DNA of 64,000 nucleotides from Gracilaria domingensis (Eukaryota; Rhodophyta; Florideophyceae; Gracilariales; Gracilariaceae): assembly GCA_022539475.1 (NCBI GenBank), contig VCMS01000091.1:1-64000 (forward strand), given 5' to 3'. Both the position numbers and the translations under genes were made by a program. This document shows positions 44,101 through 54,013 of this stretch, in pieces (position 1 is the stretch's first letter; each line of letters begins with the position of its first letter). Below the pieces are notes generated by a model, which did not search any database, was not told the origin of the DNA, and saw nothing but the letters and a program-made list of their open reading frames with translations.

Positions 44101-44742
44101 GCCAGTGGTGTCACGTTCAACAACCAATGGATTACTCAAGCATTCAACGTTATTGTGACATCTGCATCGCCTTTCTTATACGGTATTTTTGAGAGGGATG
44201 TGGATGAGGCCACTGCTATCCGATTCCCTTCTGTATACGGTTCAAATCGGGACAAGAAGCTGTTTTCGATTAGGAGCTTCTTAGAGTACACAATTCTGTA
44301 TGGCCTTTGGCATGCAGTTATAGTGTTCTTTGGGGTGTACCTGCTGTTTGGTTACTTGAGAATTGCTTTCACTGACGGCAGAGACAGTGGATTTTTCCTT
44401 GTAGGACTGGCAAACTCAACTATCGTGACATTGATGACTCTGTTCAAGATTCTGTTGCATTCGCACACGCTGAACTGGATTGTTTTGCTACTGATGGTTT
44501 TATCAGTGGCGGTGTTCATTGCTGTTCCGCCGCTGTCTATCGTGTTTTTCGATGAATTCCCTATGGAAGGACAGTTGCGAATGTTGTTCTCTTCGCCAAC
44601 ATTCTACCTGGCAGCGTTTGTCATCATGGTGGCCGCATTCTTTTTGGACTTCATCATCTTGTCCACTCGTCAACTGCTAACACCGAACATTGTGGATCGG
44701 CTACGGGTTTGGGAACGCGATGTGCGGCGACACAAACTGTAG
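41200..44742 (+). CDS. P4-type ATPase (phospholipid flippase)
   Basis: 1180 residues from the ATG at 41200, in the context accATGc; the frame open before it is non-coding GC-rich DNA. P4 ATPases move aminophospholipids to the cytosolic leaflet in Golgi, endosome or plasma membrane, usually with a CDC50 partner. Seen here: the N-terminal NLSRNFISNQLRSAKYTPLN signature, the DGES loop (Asp231), the phosphorylation site DKTGTLTEN (Asp451), TGDKRETAENI (from about 744), GDGGNDVSMIQ (about 886) and about ten hydrophobic segments. A charged Ser/Lys insert (about 510-545) lies in the nucleotide domain. GC falls steadily from 5' to 3'. Confidence 0.96.
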   Translation: MQRDGEPSQAALDAEQPSIARSRSLFSKRGSQLSPEELADHASGIRYVRINDHDTNLSRNFISNQLRSAKYTPLNMIPKALFEQFRRVANFYFLTIAIISFIPGISPSSPVANVLPLLIVVGFGFARDVYDDGKRSAEDRRQNAEKQLIMARVPMKTGTVDRQVSLVSKAVTENLVKLGLEPDNHRVVASRNIAVGDIVLVRKGSVFPCDMVPLFSSGDGGVAYVSTANLDGESNLKRIVCASPTADLRNPSELFSVRGKIRAQAPATALHEFEASIMLDGEEAAPLGAANLLLRGSILRNTDYVYGIAVYTGFDTKVALNMRNPPSKMGNVERKLNWIVFILFIILAVLVFSTSGAAAILQGDQGEGQWYMGDFRTRGAGATFARSLGTFVILFSTFIPVSLFVTLEFIRVIQALFMSADFRMKTKGRSVVARATNLNETLGEIEHILSDKTGTLTENEMRYIACSAGGKIYNIRKKKRAMHDAVRRNVEPVKLLLLAMALTHSVVPEPKSDDDQSPEESDDEKRKKRNPFRRSKGNSGGGKTDEASGESDGSGDGLPSYQGQSPDEVALVTSAREYGIALLQRTLDKLIIKHFDTEESYSVLGELEFNSDRKRMSMILKLPDGKIRMFTKGADTIMIPLLRKNINLDEVQNHIDEFAKEGLRTLVFAYRDFTQEEFSPWFERFQQASNSLDDREAKVSAVSAEIETDLQFIATTAVEDKLQDKVPETIKFMREAGVKLWVLTGDKRETAENIGYSANLLDRAMDVVHIKGSNSKDIGDQLNRTLERHTLDVDPRHFERQRSSSVASLARRFSMRSKSKQVQEKELGVIIDGKSLSFAIEDHAELFMLLSDHTKVVICCRVTPLQKALVVRLVREERKSITLAIGDGGNDVSMIQEAHVGVGIYGKEGTQAARSADYAVGEFKHLLRLTALHGRFSIVRTAGMINLSFYKNIFFTLTQVLFQAFSFASGVTFNNQWITQAFNVIVTSASPFLYGIFERDVDEATAIRFPSVYGSNRDKKLFSIRSFLEYTILYGLWHAVIVFFGVYLLFGYLRIAFTDGRDSGFFLVGLANSTIVTLMTLFKILLHSHTLNWIVLLLMVLSVAVFIAVPPLSIVFFDEFPMEGQLRMLFSSPTFYLAAFVIMVAAFFLDFIILSTRQLLTPNIVDRLRVWERDVRRHKL

Positions 44743-45295
44743 AAAGTGTCAGCGCATGTAGTGTATTAATGGGAAGACCCAATACAGACTTATATATAGA
44801 GGTGGGGATGTAGTTATCGGATGAACATCTCGCGTAGAGCTTACTACTATGTGTAGCTTAGAACACCGTTTAAACACGTAAGGGAGTACCAGACGTACTT
44901 GAAATCTTGTCGCAGCGAGTATAGTGCATGGGCTCGCAGCCTGCTGGGGCAGCTGCTGACGGTAGCGACGGGGCCTTTGGCGATAGTGGAGCCGGCAACA
45001 GGGGAGAAGACGGGGAGTCGGCACCGATGTGAGAACTCCGATGTGACGTGACACCCTCGCTGTGACGGCCGTATGGTGTGGCGCACACGTAGCGCACGTG
45101 ACCGCGAAAATCGCTCGTTGGCGGCCGTGTTTGTGTTCGGCTTGCGTCACCACCGCCTGCACTCTCCCCGTTTTGACTCTCCCCCGCCACTCCCCCCTCA
45201 CCCCCCCTCTTCGTGGCTATACGAAGGTATATATAGCGCCCTTCGGGTGTGTCGAGCCGCGCTTATTCTTCACCACGCTCGGCGTCGTCATTCAA
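44743..45295. promoter_or_regulatory. SNARE gene promoter with TATA box
   Basis: A pyrimidine-rich stretch with C runs (45173-45210) is followed by TATATATAG (45228-45236), 60 bp before the ATG at 45296. No gene lies in this spacer. Confidence 0.55.
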
Positions 45296-46126
45296 ATGTC
45301 TTTTGGCGATGTCTCGTTGACGTTTCCTGCTGCCGACGCGCAGTCCGCGCCGGCCATCTCCGAGCTACAGCGCTTGCTAAAACCGCTTGCTGCTAATAAC
45401 GCCGCGCTAAGAGACACCACGAAAGCGTTGCTCGACCCGCAGCCGCAGGCGCCGCCGGACCTCAAGCGAGTACGCGCGCTGCGTGAGCAGAACCGCCAGA
45501 TTGCGCGCGCGGCCGCGAGCTTGGTAACTGCCATTGATACGCGATTGGCAGCCGCCTCGGCGCAGATTGTGCAGAACGCAAGCACGGCGAAGAGAGAGTT
45601 TCAGTTCCACTTGGATGAGTTCTCGGACGCTTTGCAGCAGAGTATTCGAGCGGAGAAGCAGTATGTCGAATCGATTCAGGAGGCGCATGCGGAGGAACGG
45701 AGTCGGCGCCAAGAAGAGAATGAGGCCGCTTTGCAACAGGAGCGCGAGGCGCTTCGCATTGCATCTGAAACAGACCCTTTGTTGCAGAGTGCGCAACGCA
45801 CGGAGAGGGAGCGCGCCACTCTCCGTGAGCAGTCCGCCCATCAAAGCCTGGCCAGGGAGACAAACCACGTCTTGGCTGAGGTGCAGACCGCCGTTGACGA
45901 CGTGAGTTCCATCTTCAAGGATCTTGCCGTTATGGTTGGAGACCAACGTTCGCAGGTGGAGTATGTGGAAGTGGCCGTGTCCGACTCCGCGGTAAATGTA
46001 GAGCGAGCGCAGCGAGAGTTGGAGAAGACCAAGAAGAGGCATGAACGGGATAAGCGTTTCTTTTTCGCTGCTCTGATAACGGTGGCTTTGGTCATCGCCG
46101 TTATCCTTATTCTGCTGCTGAGCTAA
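45296..46126 (+). CDS. Qa-SNARE (syntaxin-like)
   Basis: 276 residues from ATG 45296. The first 180 residues are helical, with heptad-like spacing expected of an Habc bundle and a long Glu/Arg/Gln coiled coil. The SNARE motif (about 185-250) runs through EVQTAVDDVSSIFKDLAVM with the zero-layer glutamine in GDQRSQVEYVE. A C-terminal anchor (FFFAALITVALVIAVILILL) ends the protein, so it is tail-anchored and faces the cytosol. It would pair with Qb, Qc and R SNAREs in membrane fusion; the compartment cannot be told, although a PEP12/syntaxin-7-like or plasma-membrane role is likely. Confidence 0.87.
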   Translation: MSFGDVSLTFPAADAQSAPAISELQRLLKPLAANNAALRDTTKALLDPQPQAPPDLKRVRALREQNRQIARAAASLVTAIDTRLAAASAQIVQNASTAKREFQFHLDEFSDALQQSIRAEKQYVESIQEAHAEERSRRQEENEAALQQEREALRIASETDPLLQSAQRTERERATLREQSAHQSLARETNHVLAEVQTAVDDVSSIFKDLAVMVGDQRSQVEYVEVAVSDSAVNVERAQRELEKTKKRHERDKRFFFAALITVALVIAVILILLLS

Positions 46127-46443
46127 CTCTTTTGACCCTGGAGAGCTTTGTATGTATTCTGGAATCCTTCTTTGCTTCCGCTCTAACAATATGGCTCGCT
46201 TTAACTAATCGTCTGATGACTATAGTTTTGAATCGATACAAAACGTCTTCTTCGGGATATATATAGATGATTCACGTTGATATTGCGTCCTCAGTATCAA
46301 AGCACAGCGTTATAGTTTTAATGCGTTTTATGCGTCGTCTGTTTTCATTTTGTACTCACAAGCTACGACATTCCCTGCTGCCACACGCCCTCATGTTCAT
46401 AAGTGTAAATAACCCCCGACATTTCGCAATAGCACAAAACGTT
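46127..46443. other. Convergent 3' spacer
   Basis: The 3' ends of the SNARE and the next minus-strand gene face each other. No feature beyond AT-rich DNA. Confidence 0.5.
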
Positions 46444-48318
46444 CTATTGACTGTTTCCCGCTTCTAACTCGCGCATACCTTTCTCCAGGCGTTGATAGAA
46501 ATCCCATAAAGTGGCAAAACTCGTCTTCATCCCATCCGCTCTACTCTGTCTAATGTTGATAGCACATGCGGGTTCTTCCCCTCCAAGTTGAGTGACACAC
46601 AAAGAAGCTCTCAGATAATAATTCTTCTCACGGTCATCGGCTTCAACCTTAATTTTCTTCCCAGTGTTTTTGACAAACACTCTACATCCCAGCTTCTTTC
46701 TACATACGTAGCAAATCTTACACACAGCTTCGTCAATTGTTCCTGCAATAACCATATCCGTATTGTCGAGCTCAGGAATATCTGTCAGAGATTTTCTCGC
46801 CACTACGTTCTTGGCCTTCTTGAAGCTTGAACCGAGTCGATTCACAAGCCCAGAAGAGCTCCCATTCTCCGAAAACTTCGAACTACTGCTGCTTTGCACT
46901 TCTTGATAAATGTAGCTCAACGATTCCTTTTCCCCAAGGAAGGTGCCATCATCAGTATCAATCTTGTGAACACTGGTGTTCGGTATTCCTCCATCACTCT
47001 CCGAGCTAGAATATTGGAATAGTGTGGATTGTTTCCTTGTCAGCCCATCATCATCCTCGCTGAACGAGGCAGGGTTGAGAGACTTTGGAGTTGGACTATC
47101 CCGAAGATATACTGTTTTGCGATCCCCAATCAACTCTTCCCGACTCATAATCTTCCCGGTCTCTGCTTTGCGAATTCCATTTACATTGGTCTTGTGAGTT
47201 TGGGCTCGCATTATCACACCTTTTGTCACCAACGGAGACACGACTTTGACTTGTTCCTCGGATGATTCGGTAGACTTGCTGCTATCTGGGCTTGTTTTCA
47301 GTCTCTCCACCTCTTCTTCGGGTGGGATACTTGATTCCTCTATCTTTCGGCTTGCCGATCCCGAAGAAGTAACTTCAGGTAGTGGCGGTTTTGATAGATC
47401 AACAACTGTCTTCCTTCGGCTTCCAATGGGCCTCCGCAACACAGAATGTTTCGACGAATCTGATGATGCATTCAATGCTTTTGGCTCAAGTAGCCCTCGA
47501 CGATTACCGCCACTCTTGGTTTCGAATTCATCCAAACCATTGCCAAGTTTCATGGGAGAGAACAACTCAGAATCGAGGGTCAAACCGCGTTGTGTCCGAC
47601 TCTTTGATGACTTTCGGCCTGATGAATTCCTTCCGTCTTCTCCAAACAAGTTCCTCAAACCAGATGGAAGCTTGAAACTTTTCTCGCTACTTGAACTAAC
47701 CTCATCATCCTTCAAAAACCTGAATGTTTCGCTTTCTTGCTCGGAAAATGGCACCACTTCTTCCTCCTCTGGGCTGGGGCAATACCTGTCTATGAACGTA
47801 GCGGAAACATCAACCTCAGGGGTTTTGGGCGTTTCATATCCTCGTTTGGAAACAACGGCAGCAGCTGCGTCTTGGTCTCTGGTATGCGCGCTACCAAGGA
47901 AAGCATTTATGGACATGTCAACATCATCAACGAAGACCTCCTGTACTGGAGAAGCTTCAAGGGGAGGGAACTCCGGTTGAGAAGACGTTGAAAACTTTTG
48001 ATAATGCTGAGAGGCAAGGAACTTTGTTCGCGGGGTCTTGAAGTCTCCCTCCGAGTCTTGTGCGCTTCGTCCCTTGGATGACAGACGAGTTTGTGAATCA
48101 TGGTTGATCTTTGTAGGCATTGGCCACGGTATCGGACCTGAGTTGTTCACCGTCGTCCTACTGCTTGTCTGCGGCCTGGCAGGATGCTTAGCGATAGCCT
48201 CATGCTGCTTCCCATCAAGGGAATGGACCGCTTCTTTCTCGCTCGCAGCGCTCCCTGTGTTTCCGGCAAACCTTCGAAAGTTGAAAGACTTAGATTGGTT
48301 TTCATTGCTTGCTGACAT
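46444..48318 (-). CDS. Serine-rich protein with a possible KA1-like C-terminus
   Basis: 624 residues from an ATG at 48316-48318. Residues 1-500 are Ser/Glu/Lys-rich and look disordered, with many SP/TP sites (KTPRTK, YETPKTPE, SPTPKS) and SSSE-type acidic clusters. These suggest heavy phosphorylation. The last 110 residues are ordered: a double CxxC (CKICYVCRKKLGC) and alternating hydrophobic strands that end in SFATLWDFYQRLEKGM. The strand-rich block with a final helix resembles kinase-associated (KA1) membrane-binding domains, but no kinase domain precedes it. That resemblance is weak; otherwise I do not recognise the family. Confidence 0.6.
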   Translation of the reverse strand: MSASNENQSKSFNFRRFAGNTGSAASEKEAVHSLDGKQHEAIAKHPARPQTSSRTTVNNSGPIPWPMPTKINHDSQTRLSSKGRSAQDSEGDFKTPRTKFLASQHYQKFSTSSQPEFPPLEASPVQEVFVDDVDMSINAFLGSAHTRDQDAAAAVVSKRGYETPKTPEVDVSATFIDRYCPSPEEEEVVPFSEQESETFRFLKDDEVSSSSEKSFKLPSGLRNLFGEDGRNSSGRKSSKSRTQRGLTLDSELFSPMKLGNGLDEFETKSGGNRRGLLEPKALNASSDSSKHSVLRRPIGSRRKTVVDLSKPPLPEVTSSGSASRKIEESSIPPEEEVERLKTSPDSSKSTESSEEQVKVVSPLVTKGVIMRAQTHKTNVNGIRKAETGKIMSREELIGDRKTVYLRDSPTPKSLNPASFSEDDDGLTRKQSTLFQYSSSESDGGIPNTSVHKIDTDDGTFLGEKESLSYIYQEVQSSSSSKFSENGSSSGLVNRLGSSFKKAKNVVARKSLTDIPELDNTDMVIAGTIDEAVCKICYVCRKKLGCRVFVKNTGKKIKVEADDREKNYYLRASLCVTQLGGEEPACAINIRQSRADGMKTSFATLWDFYQRLEKGMRELEAGNSQ

Positions 48319-49059
48319 ATCTGCTTACTCTTTCTACAAGGGAAGATAACAAGATTGACTGAAGTACAGAGCTACAAAATGGAGGTCTCGCTGTTAGATG
48401 AGATAACCGGCTTCTTCCAAAGAGTTTGAGGTTGCACGTAGGAGGTCCCCAACATGCCCGACTCGCAATATGTGATAGAAATATACTGTTCTGCTGCTAT
48501 CCGTACGGACTCCGTCAATAAGTGCCTTAGCGGTTGTCATCTTACGCACTCAAACAGCTTTGACTCAAAATGACAACCATTGCTAAATTGTATAAAGGCA
48601 GAAAGCTTCTTATGCGACGCACCGTTCTTCTCTGGCTTTCTTGTGTGTTGACGACCGCAGAGGCTTTTTCGTGCTGGTTGCTCTCTCGACACCGCCACCA
48701 TCACGTTTTCAAAAATTTGAAGACCACGACCCTTATTCAAAGAGACATCGCAAGTTCCCGGTCTTCGTTTGCCTTGAAGCACGCCACCCAAGCACTCGGC
48801 GTGAATATGTGCACTATTTCGTGCAAAGGGAACCATCTAATGTAGATACACACCACCGACAAAGCTGTTGACTCTAGAGGAACAGTCTGACTATGACATC
48901 CAGATATCGGTAAAGTTACGCAGCCCCCGTTGAGGGGCAGGCTTCTTGTGAGGGAAAGACTATTTCTACTATACTTCCATATGTACATCCACAAGCTTCT
49001 TTCTGGCACCATGAACCAAGTAGAATACAACCTTGAGAATATCCCACTCATCCACTTAA
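48319..49059. other. Intergenic stretch
   Basis: No convincing gene. A frame of 91 codons on the plus strand (48570-48845) has a hydrophobic start like a signal peptide (LLWLSCVLTTAEAFSC), but nothing else supports it. Confidence 0.45.
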
Positions 49060-52000
49060 TTAGCTAAGATCAAACCCAGCGTTTGAATCGAGAGCGTATC
49101 GAATTTTGTCTCGGACCACGTCCAGCGACTTGTATTGGGGAAGTTTCAGGAGATTCATACATGTTGACGCTGTTGGCAGGCGGACATCCCCTTCCGCCCG
49201 ATGGATACAAAAACTCGGAACTAAGTAGGAGAAGCCAAGTAGAGGTGCCCTCGGGGATGAAGTTACAAACTTGAGCATCTTGCTCTGGTCCTCTGGATCG
49301 AGTTCCGCCATGACCTCCCAAAACCATTTGATAACTGGAGTGTTCTCATCATACCCTCCGGAATAATTTGTGTTTCGTTGCAAGTCCCGCAGGTCTATTT
49401 GACCGGTCTTCCCAGATATCAGTAGTTGTAACTCCTCAGGGGAAAACAGGCGAATGAAATGAGACGGAACAACTTCTGAGAATCCTCGCAAAAACGCCTC
49501 GCTCTGCTCTCGGATTTGGGTGTTCATGCGGTAGTTGGACACGCGATGCATGTATTCGATTCTATTTGCACCCGTTACAGGGATGTTTCCTCCGTTATTG
49601 ACGAGCTCAACTTCTTTGACTGATCCGTACGCGTTGTTTGCCACGGTGAAATTCAGGCCGAGGTCCTCCACCAGAGACGGATCGCAGCTCTTCAGGAATT
49701 TCATGTTCTTGTACAGCTCTGGGTCCAGAGAACCAAGATCAATCGGATAGTTGAACTGCCCAAGCATCTTTGACAAAAAGAACTGTGCTAGAGGAACATA
49801 AACGAGCACGCCATCGAATACTGCTTTGCCTAAAAGCCGACCGAGGAACGCAAACTGTGCCTTGAAGTCTTCATTTGCCACAGGCGCGTCCGGGTTTGGG
49901 TAAAGGCGTCCGTCCGGGGTGGCCTTAAACAAACCATACGGATATGGTGAAAACCCTATTCTTAGAACTTCATGCATAAACTCCTTGAAAACACCGCCGC
50001 CATCAATACCCGCTTCTTCAATTCCATGCTCATCAATAAACTTGACGCGAATCGTTGACTTGAGACTCGGCCCCAGTCCATTCATCAACCGGTAAGCATC
50101 TTGAAACACAAAGTTCCTCCGCACGGACAATCGGTGAGCAGCATTCGGAAAGAAAAACTCGCCGCCATTCGCCTTTTTCCTTTCCTCAGCAATCCAGTTC
50201 TGGAAAATCTTGGCGCGCGACGAGAACGGGATGAGGAACGGCGCAATACGAAGAAGCTCCGCGGCACCATTAATAGTAGACTTTCTACCAGTGCCGTAAG
50301 ACACCTGTCTAATACCGTTGATCGACGTCACACTGGGCGCCCGCAACAGCGCCTCAGGCCCGGCCTCAATCGCATCCTGCAGAAAGGCGCTGGAAGACAA
50401 GGCACCCCTTCCAGCCAGCCAGAAATTGTCGTCGGTGCGGAACGCACGCTGTGAGTCGCACGCGTGCAGCCGGGATAACAAGCGCGAAATCCCCTCGATG
50501 AGGCCAGGTTCGTCGCGCAAAACAGTCGCGTTTTGGATATCAGTACCTCCCGGCAGCGATCCGACGGGTCTGACGAAAATGGCCATGTACAGATAGTCCT
50601 TCATGACAGAGGCAATGTCTCTCACCTCATCCAGGCAGAACGGCCACTCGGAGTCAAACATTTCATCAGCGTCCTGTATGTACAATAGATAAGAATAAAC
50701 AGTTGCAAAGACTAAGAGGACTGGCGAAGTTTCGGGGCTGATGAGCACCACCTTGTCGGAGCTGTTTCGCGGGTTGTCGCTGGCGGCGGGAGATTGCCGA
50801 CACGTTCTCCACAACGACCTGAGGATGTGCTCCTTCGGCCCCGACCTGGGTCGACGCCAGCAGGCAAGCGCTGTTTGGAAGCTGCTGGTCATTGCGGGGT
50901 GCTTCCTCAACAGAAAGCTGAAGAGCTTGCAAACGCTGACAATGGCATCGCGCCCCTGCGCGACGGCAACGGCCATCAACGCACGCACATTTTCCTCGGA
51001 TACGACTTGGGTCATGGACACGCTCAACTGCCGGACGACGTGCTTCATTTCCAGCGCTTCAGCCGCGGCGTTTTCATCCAGCGGCTCGTCGTCGTCATCG
51101 TCGTCCATATCCGCGCCGCCGTCCGGGTTATTGGTGTCGACGAGAATCACGTCCTTTGGCAGCAGCGACAGCAACAGAGACACGACCATGGTGAGCGCAC
51201 TAAGCGCCAGTCGGTCCGAAACGTTCCACGAGTTATGTTGCACCTGCAAAATATTGGAAAGCACAATGGTGGCCTGTCGCTCCGACAAGGAAGACAGCTG
51301 ACTCGAATAGCGCCAATCAAAGTGGTCCTCGCCCGACGGCGGCGGCAGCACGTAGGCCAGCGCGCGAATGATACAATCCCTCAGCTGCGGACGCGTCGCC
51401 AACGGGAAAAGTCGCAGCAACGACGGCACGCACAGCGCCGACACGGCAAACTGTCTGTACAGCACGTTGGCCAGGTTGGGGTGCACGTCCGGGCGCGCCA
51501 GTAGATCGAGCACGACGTCCACGAGCTGCACCAGGGTGTGCACGAGCGAGGCGGGCATGTGGCGGGCGCTCAGTGTGTCGAGCAGATGGAAGACGTGCAC
51601 AAACAGGGCGCTCTTCGCGGCCGGCAGCAAGCACGAAGGCGCGTCTAGCGCGCGACACAGCACGAGCGCGGTGTGCAGCGCGCGGGCACAAAACTGGAGC
51701 TGCTCGACGTCGGGCGCAGGTGCGGCGGCGTGAGACAGAGCTGGCGCCGACGACTGCGGCGGGAGTTGACGGTCGACGACAACCAGGATGAGCACAACGG
51801 CGTGCACCATCAAGCGCGGCGACAGCGACCGCAGCTGCTGCCGCAGGCGCGCATCGTCGTCAGCAGCGCACACAACGTCCGCCAGGCCGCGCACAAAGCG
51901 CGGCACCAGCTCGCGCACCGCCACGCGCGTCCTCACCAGCTCGACGCGCAGCTGGCAGCTGCGCGGCTGCGGCGCCAGCGCGCCGGCGACGAGGCACAGC

Positions 52001-52272
52001 TGGCGCACGGCGGCGTCGGCGCTGCGCGGCGCGGGGGCGGCGGCGGCGGCGGCGGCGGCGGAGGCGGGCGCCAGCTGCAGCGCGACGAGGCGGCGGTCGC
52101 GGTACGACAGCAGCGCGGCCTGAAGCACGGTGGCGGCGGCGTGCTGCGCGCGCGCGTGCGCGCGCTGCAGGCGCGCCTTCTTGGCGTCCGCCAGCAGCTG
52201 CTGCGACGTCGCGGGGCGGCTCGACGAGCCGCGCAGCGCGATGCGCGCGCGCGGGCGGTCGAAGAACTGCAT
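49060..52272 (-). CDS. HECT E3 ubiquitin ligase, UBE3C/Hul5 type
   Basis: The ATG at 52270-52272 gives 1070 residues. The N-terminus MQFFDRPRARIALRG, followed by a basic helix and an IQ-like motif (ATVLQAALLSYRDRR), is the UBE3C/UBE3B/UPL7 pattern. A long helical middle follows, with an acidic run DMDDDDDDEP near 410. The HECT domain takes the last 370 residues: KFIDEHGIEEAGIDGGGVFK, FAFLGRLLGKAVFDG, RRNTNYSGGY-like turns and the catalytic Cys1038 in LPTASTCMNLLKLP. UBE3C/Hul5 extends ubiquitin chains on proteasome-bound and misfolded proteins. The 5' end contains poly-Ala tracts and is very GC-rich. It is divergent from the aldolase gene. Confidence 0.93.
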   Translation of the reverse strand: MQFFDRPRARIALRGSSSRPATSQQLLADAKKARLQRAHARAQHAAATVLQAALLSYRDRRLVALQLAPASAAAAAAAAPAPRSADAAVRQLCLVAGALAPQPRSCQLRVELVRTRVAVRELVPRFVRGLADVVCAADDDARLRQQLRSLSPRLMVHAVVLILVVVDRQLPPQSSAPALSHAAAPAPDVEQLQFCARALHTALVLCRALDAPSCLLPAAKSALFVHVFHLLDTLSARHMPASLVHTLVQLVDVVLDLLARPDVHPNLANVLYRQFAVSALCVPSLLRLFPLATRPQLRDCIIRALAYVLPPPSGEDHFDWRYSSQLSSLSERQATIVLSNILQVQHNSWNVSDRLALSALTMVVSLLLSLLPKDVILVDTNNPDGGADMDDDDDDEPLDENAAAEALEMKHVVRQLSVSMTQVVSEENVRALMAVAVAQGRDAIVSVCKLFSFLLRKHPAMTSSFQTALACWRRPRSGPKEHILRSLWRTCRQSPAASDNPRNSSDKVVLISPETSPVLLVFATVYSYLLYIQDADEMFDSEWPFCLDEVRDIASVMKDYLYMAIFVRPVGSLPGGTDIQNATVLRDEPGLIEGISRLLSRLHACDSQRAFRTDDNFWLAGRGALSSSAFLQDAIEAGPEALLRAPSVTSINGIRQVSYGTGRKSTINGAAELLRIAPFLIPFSSRAKIFQNWIAEERKKANGGEFFFPNAAHRLSVRRNFVFQDAYRLMNGLGPSLKSTIRVKFIDEHGIEEAGIDGGGVFKEFMHEVLRIGFSPYPYGLFKATPDGRLYPNPDAPVANEDFKAQFAFLGRLLGKAVFDGVLVYVPLAQFFLSKMLGQFNYPIDLGSLDPELYKNMKFLKSCDPSLVEDLGLNFTVANNAYGSVKEVELVNNGGNIPVTGANRIEYMHRVSNYRMNTQIREQSEAFLRGFSEVVPSHFIRLFSPEELQLLISGKTGQIDLRDLQRNTNYSGGYDENTPVIKWFWEVMAELDPEDQSKMLKFVTSSPRAPLLGFSYLVPSFCIHRAEGDVRLPTASTCMNLLKLPQYKSLDVVRDKIRYALDSNAGFDLS

Positions 52273-52285
52273 GTGCGGGGCAACT

Positions 52286-52328
<43 letters not shown>

Positions 52329-52750
52329 GCGGAACGGGCGGGCGGGCGGCTCCCAAGGCGACGGCGGCGGCGCGCGGCGGATGCGCGCGATAGTTATGGC
52401 CGCATGGAAGCGTCGAGAGCGTGGAGGGCCGCGCGCGCTGCCGCGCGCTGGCGCGTTGCACGTGCATGCGTGGGCGCGCGCGCGCGCCGCCCAATCAGCG
52501 CCGCCGCGCGCCGCGCGCCGCGCCTCCAGCCGCGCGCGGCACACGTGCGCCACGTCGCGCGTCGAGCCGCGCCGCTTCGCGCGCGTGCGACGCGCCGCCG
52601 GCCACCTGGCGCGCCGCCGTTGGCGCCGCGCCGCCGTTCACCGCCGCGCCACTCATCTGCGCCCGCGCGCAACCTCCGCCTGCTTCTTCTTCTTTGGCGG
52701 CTGCCGCTGCCGTCGCCTCGTTCGTCGCGCCGCGCCCCCGCCAGCTCGAC
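52273..52750. promoter_or_regulatory. Divergent promoter, HECT ligase / aldolase
   Basis: 478 bp, very GC-rich. It contains CCAAT (about 52490), a GTTGGCGCC near 52617 and an E2F half-site TTTGGCGG (52693-52700) just upstream of the aldolase ATG. A GGC-repeat adjoins the ligase start. Confidence 0.5.
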
Positions 52751-54013
52751 ATGTCTGTCTGTTTCGTCCACGCCATCCCGCTGCCGGCCGCGGCGGCGTC
52801 GCCGTCCGCGCGCCCGGCGCTGGCCGTCAGCGCGTTCGCGCCGCGCGCCGCTGCGCCGAGGGCGCGCCGCGCGGCGGCGGCGCCACCGCCGCCGCCGCCG
52901 CCGCTGCGCATGACGTTTGAGGCGGGCGTCTTCGAGACCGAGAACCCGTACGCCGCGGAGCTCAAGCAGACCGCCGCCTACATTGCGTCGCGCGGCTCGG
53001 GCATTCTGGCCAGCGACGAGTCCAACTCCACCACCGGCAAGCGTCTCGCCACCATTGGCCTGGAGAACACCGAGCACAACCGCCGCCGCTGGCGCGAGCT
53101 GCTGTACACGGCCGACATTGGCGAGTACATCGCGGGCGCCATCATGTTTGAGGAAACGCTCTATCAAAACGCGCACGACGGCACGCCGTTTGTGCACATA
53201 CTGCGCGCCAAGGGCATTGTACCGGGCATCAAGGTGGACACGGGGCTCACCGCGCTGCCGCGCACCAAGGGCGAGACCGCCACCACCGGCTTGGACGGTC
53301 TGCCAGAACGCTGCAAGAAGTACTATGAGCAGGGAGCGCGCTTTGCAAAGTGGCGAGCCGTCATGAGGATTGGCAAGGCCGACGGCGCCCCGTCCGACGC
53401 CGCCATTCTGGAGAACGCCCACGCGCTGGCAAGGTACGCCCAGATCTCGCAGGCGAATGGTTTGGTGCCCATCGTCGAGCCGGAAGTGCTGCTGGATGGC
53501 GACCACCCCATCGAGGAAACCGCCTACTACACCGAGCGCGTGCTCAGCTTTACCTTCCGCGCGCTCAACGAATACGACGTCTGCCTGGAGGGCTCGTTGC
53601 TCAAACCGAATATGGTCAACCCAGGCACGGACAGTGACCGTCAATGCGACGCCGAGACCGTTGCGCGCTACACCCTGCAGACCATGATGAGGGGCGTGCC
53701 GCCTGCCATGCCGGGCATTCACTTCTTGTCGGGCGGTATGAGCGACCAGGAGGCTACGGAGAACTTGAACCTGTTGAACACCATTCCAGGATCGGAGAAG
53801 GCGCCGTGGAGCCTCAACTTCTCGTACGGCCGCGCGTTGCAGATGGCCGTGTTGAGGACGTGGGCGGGCGATGACGCCAACAAGCAAAAGGCGCAGGAGT
53901 TGCTTGCCAAGCTTGCAAAGGCGAATGGAGAGGCGCAGCTCGGCAAGTATAGTGGACCGCATCCGTCGCCCGGTGGCAAGACGAGGAACTTCCAACCGCT
54001 GCGACTGGTGTGA
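52751..54013 (+). CDS. Class I fructose-bisphosphate aldolase, probably plastid
   Basis: 420 residues from the ATG at 52751. The first 50 residues are Ala/Pro/Arg/Ser-rich with few acids, as in plastid leaders, and end in a poly-Pro stretch. The mature enzyme starts near TAAYIASRGSGILASDESN. The Schiff-base lysine is Lys285 in EGSLLKPNMV; ALPRTKGE, EPEVLLDGDH and SFSYGRALQ-type blocks match class I aldolases. It cleaves fructose-1,6-bisphosphate to two triose phosphates and works in the Calvin cycle and glycolysis. Bipartite targeting of secondary plastids is not evident because there is no signal peptide. Confidence 0.96.
   Translation: MSVCFVHAIPLPAAAASPSARPALAVSAFAPRAAAPRARRAAAAPPPPPPPLRMTFEAGVFETENPYAAELKQTAAYIASRGSGILASDESNSTTGKRLATIGLENTEHNRRRWRELLYTADIGEYIAGAIMFEETLYQNAHDGTPFVHILRAKGIVPGIKVDTGLTALPRTKGETATTGLDGLPERCKKYYEQGARFAKWRAVMRIGKADGAPSDAAILENAHALARYAQISQANGLVPIVEPEVLLDGDHPIEETAYYTERVLSFTFRALNEYDVCLEGSLLKPNMVNPGTDSDRQCDAETVARYTLQTMMRGVPPAMPGIHFLSGGMSDQEATENLNLLNTIPGSEKAPWSLNFSYGRALQMAVLRTWAGDDANKQKAQELLAKLAKANGEAQLGKYSGPHPSPGGKTRNFQPLRLV

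Noticed and set aside
48570-48845. Small secreted protein
   Set aside because: A signal-like start alone, in a short frame with overlapping frames, is not enough.
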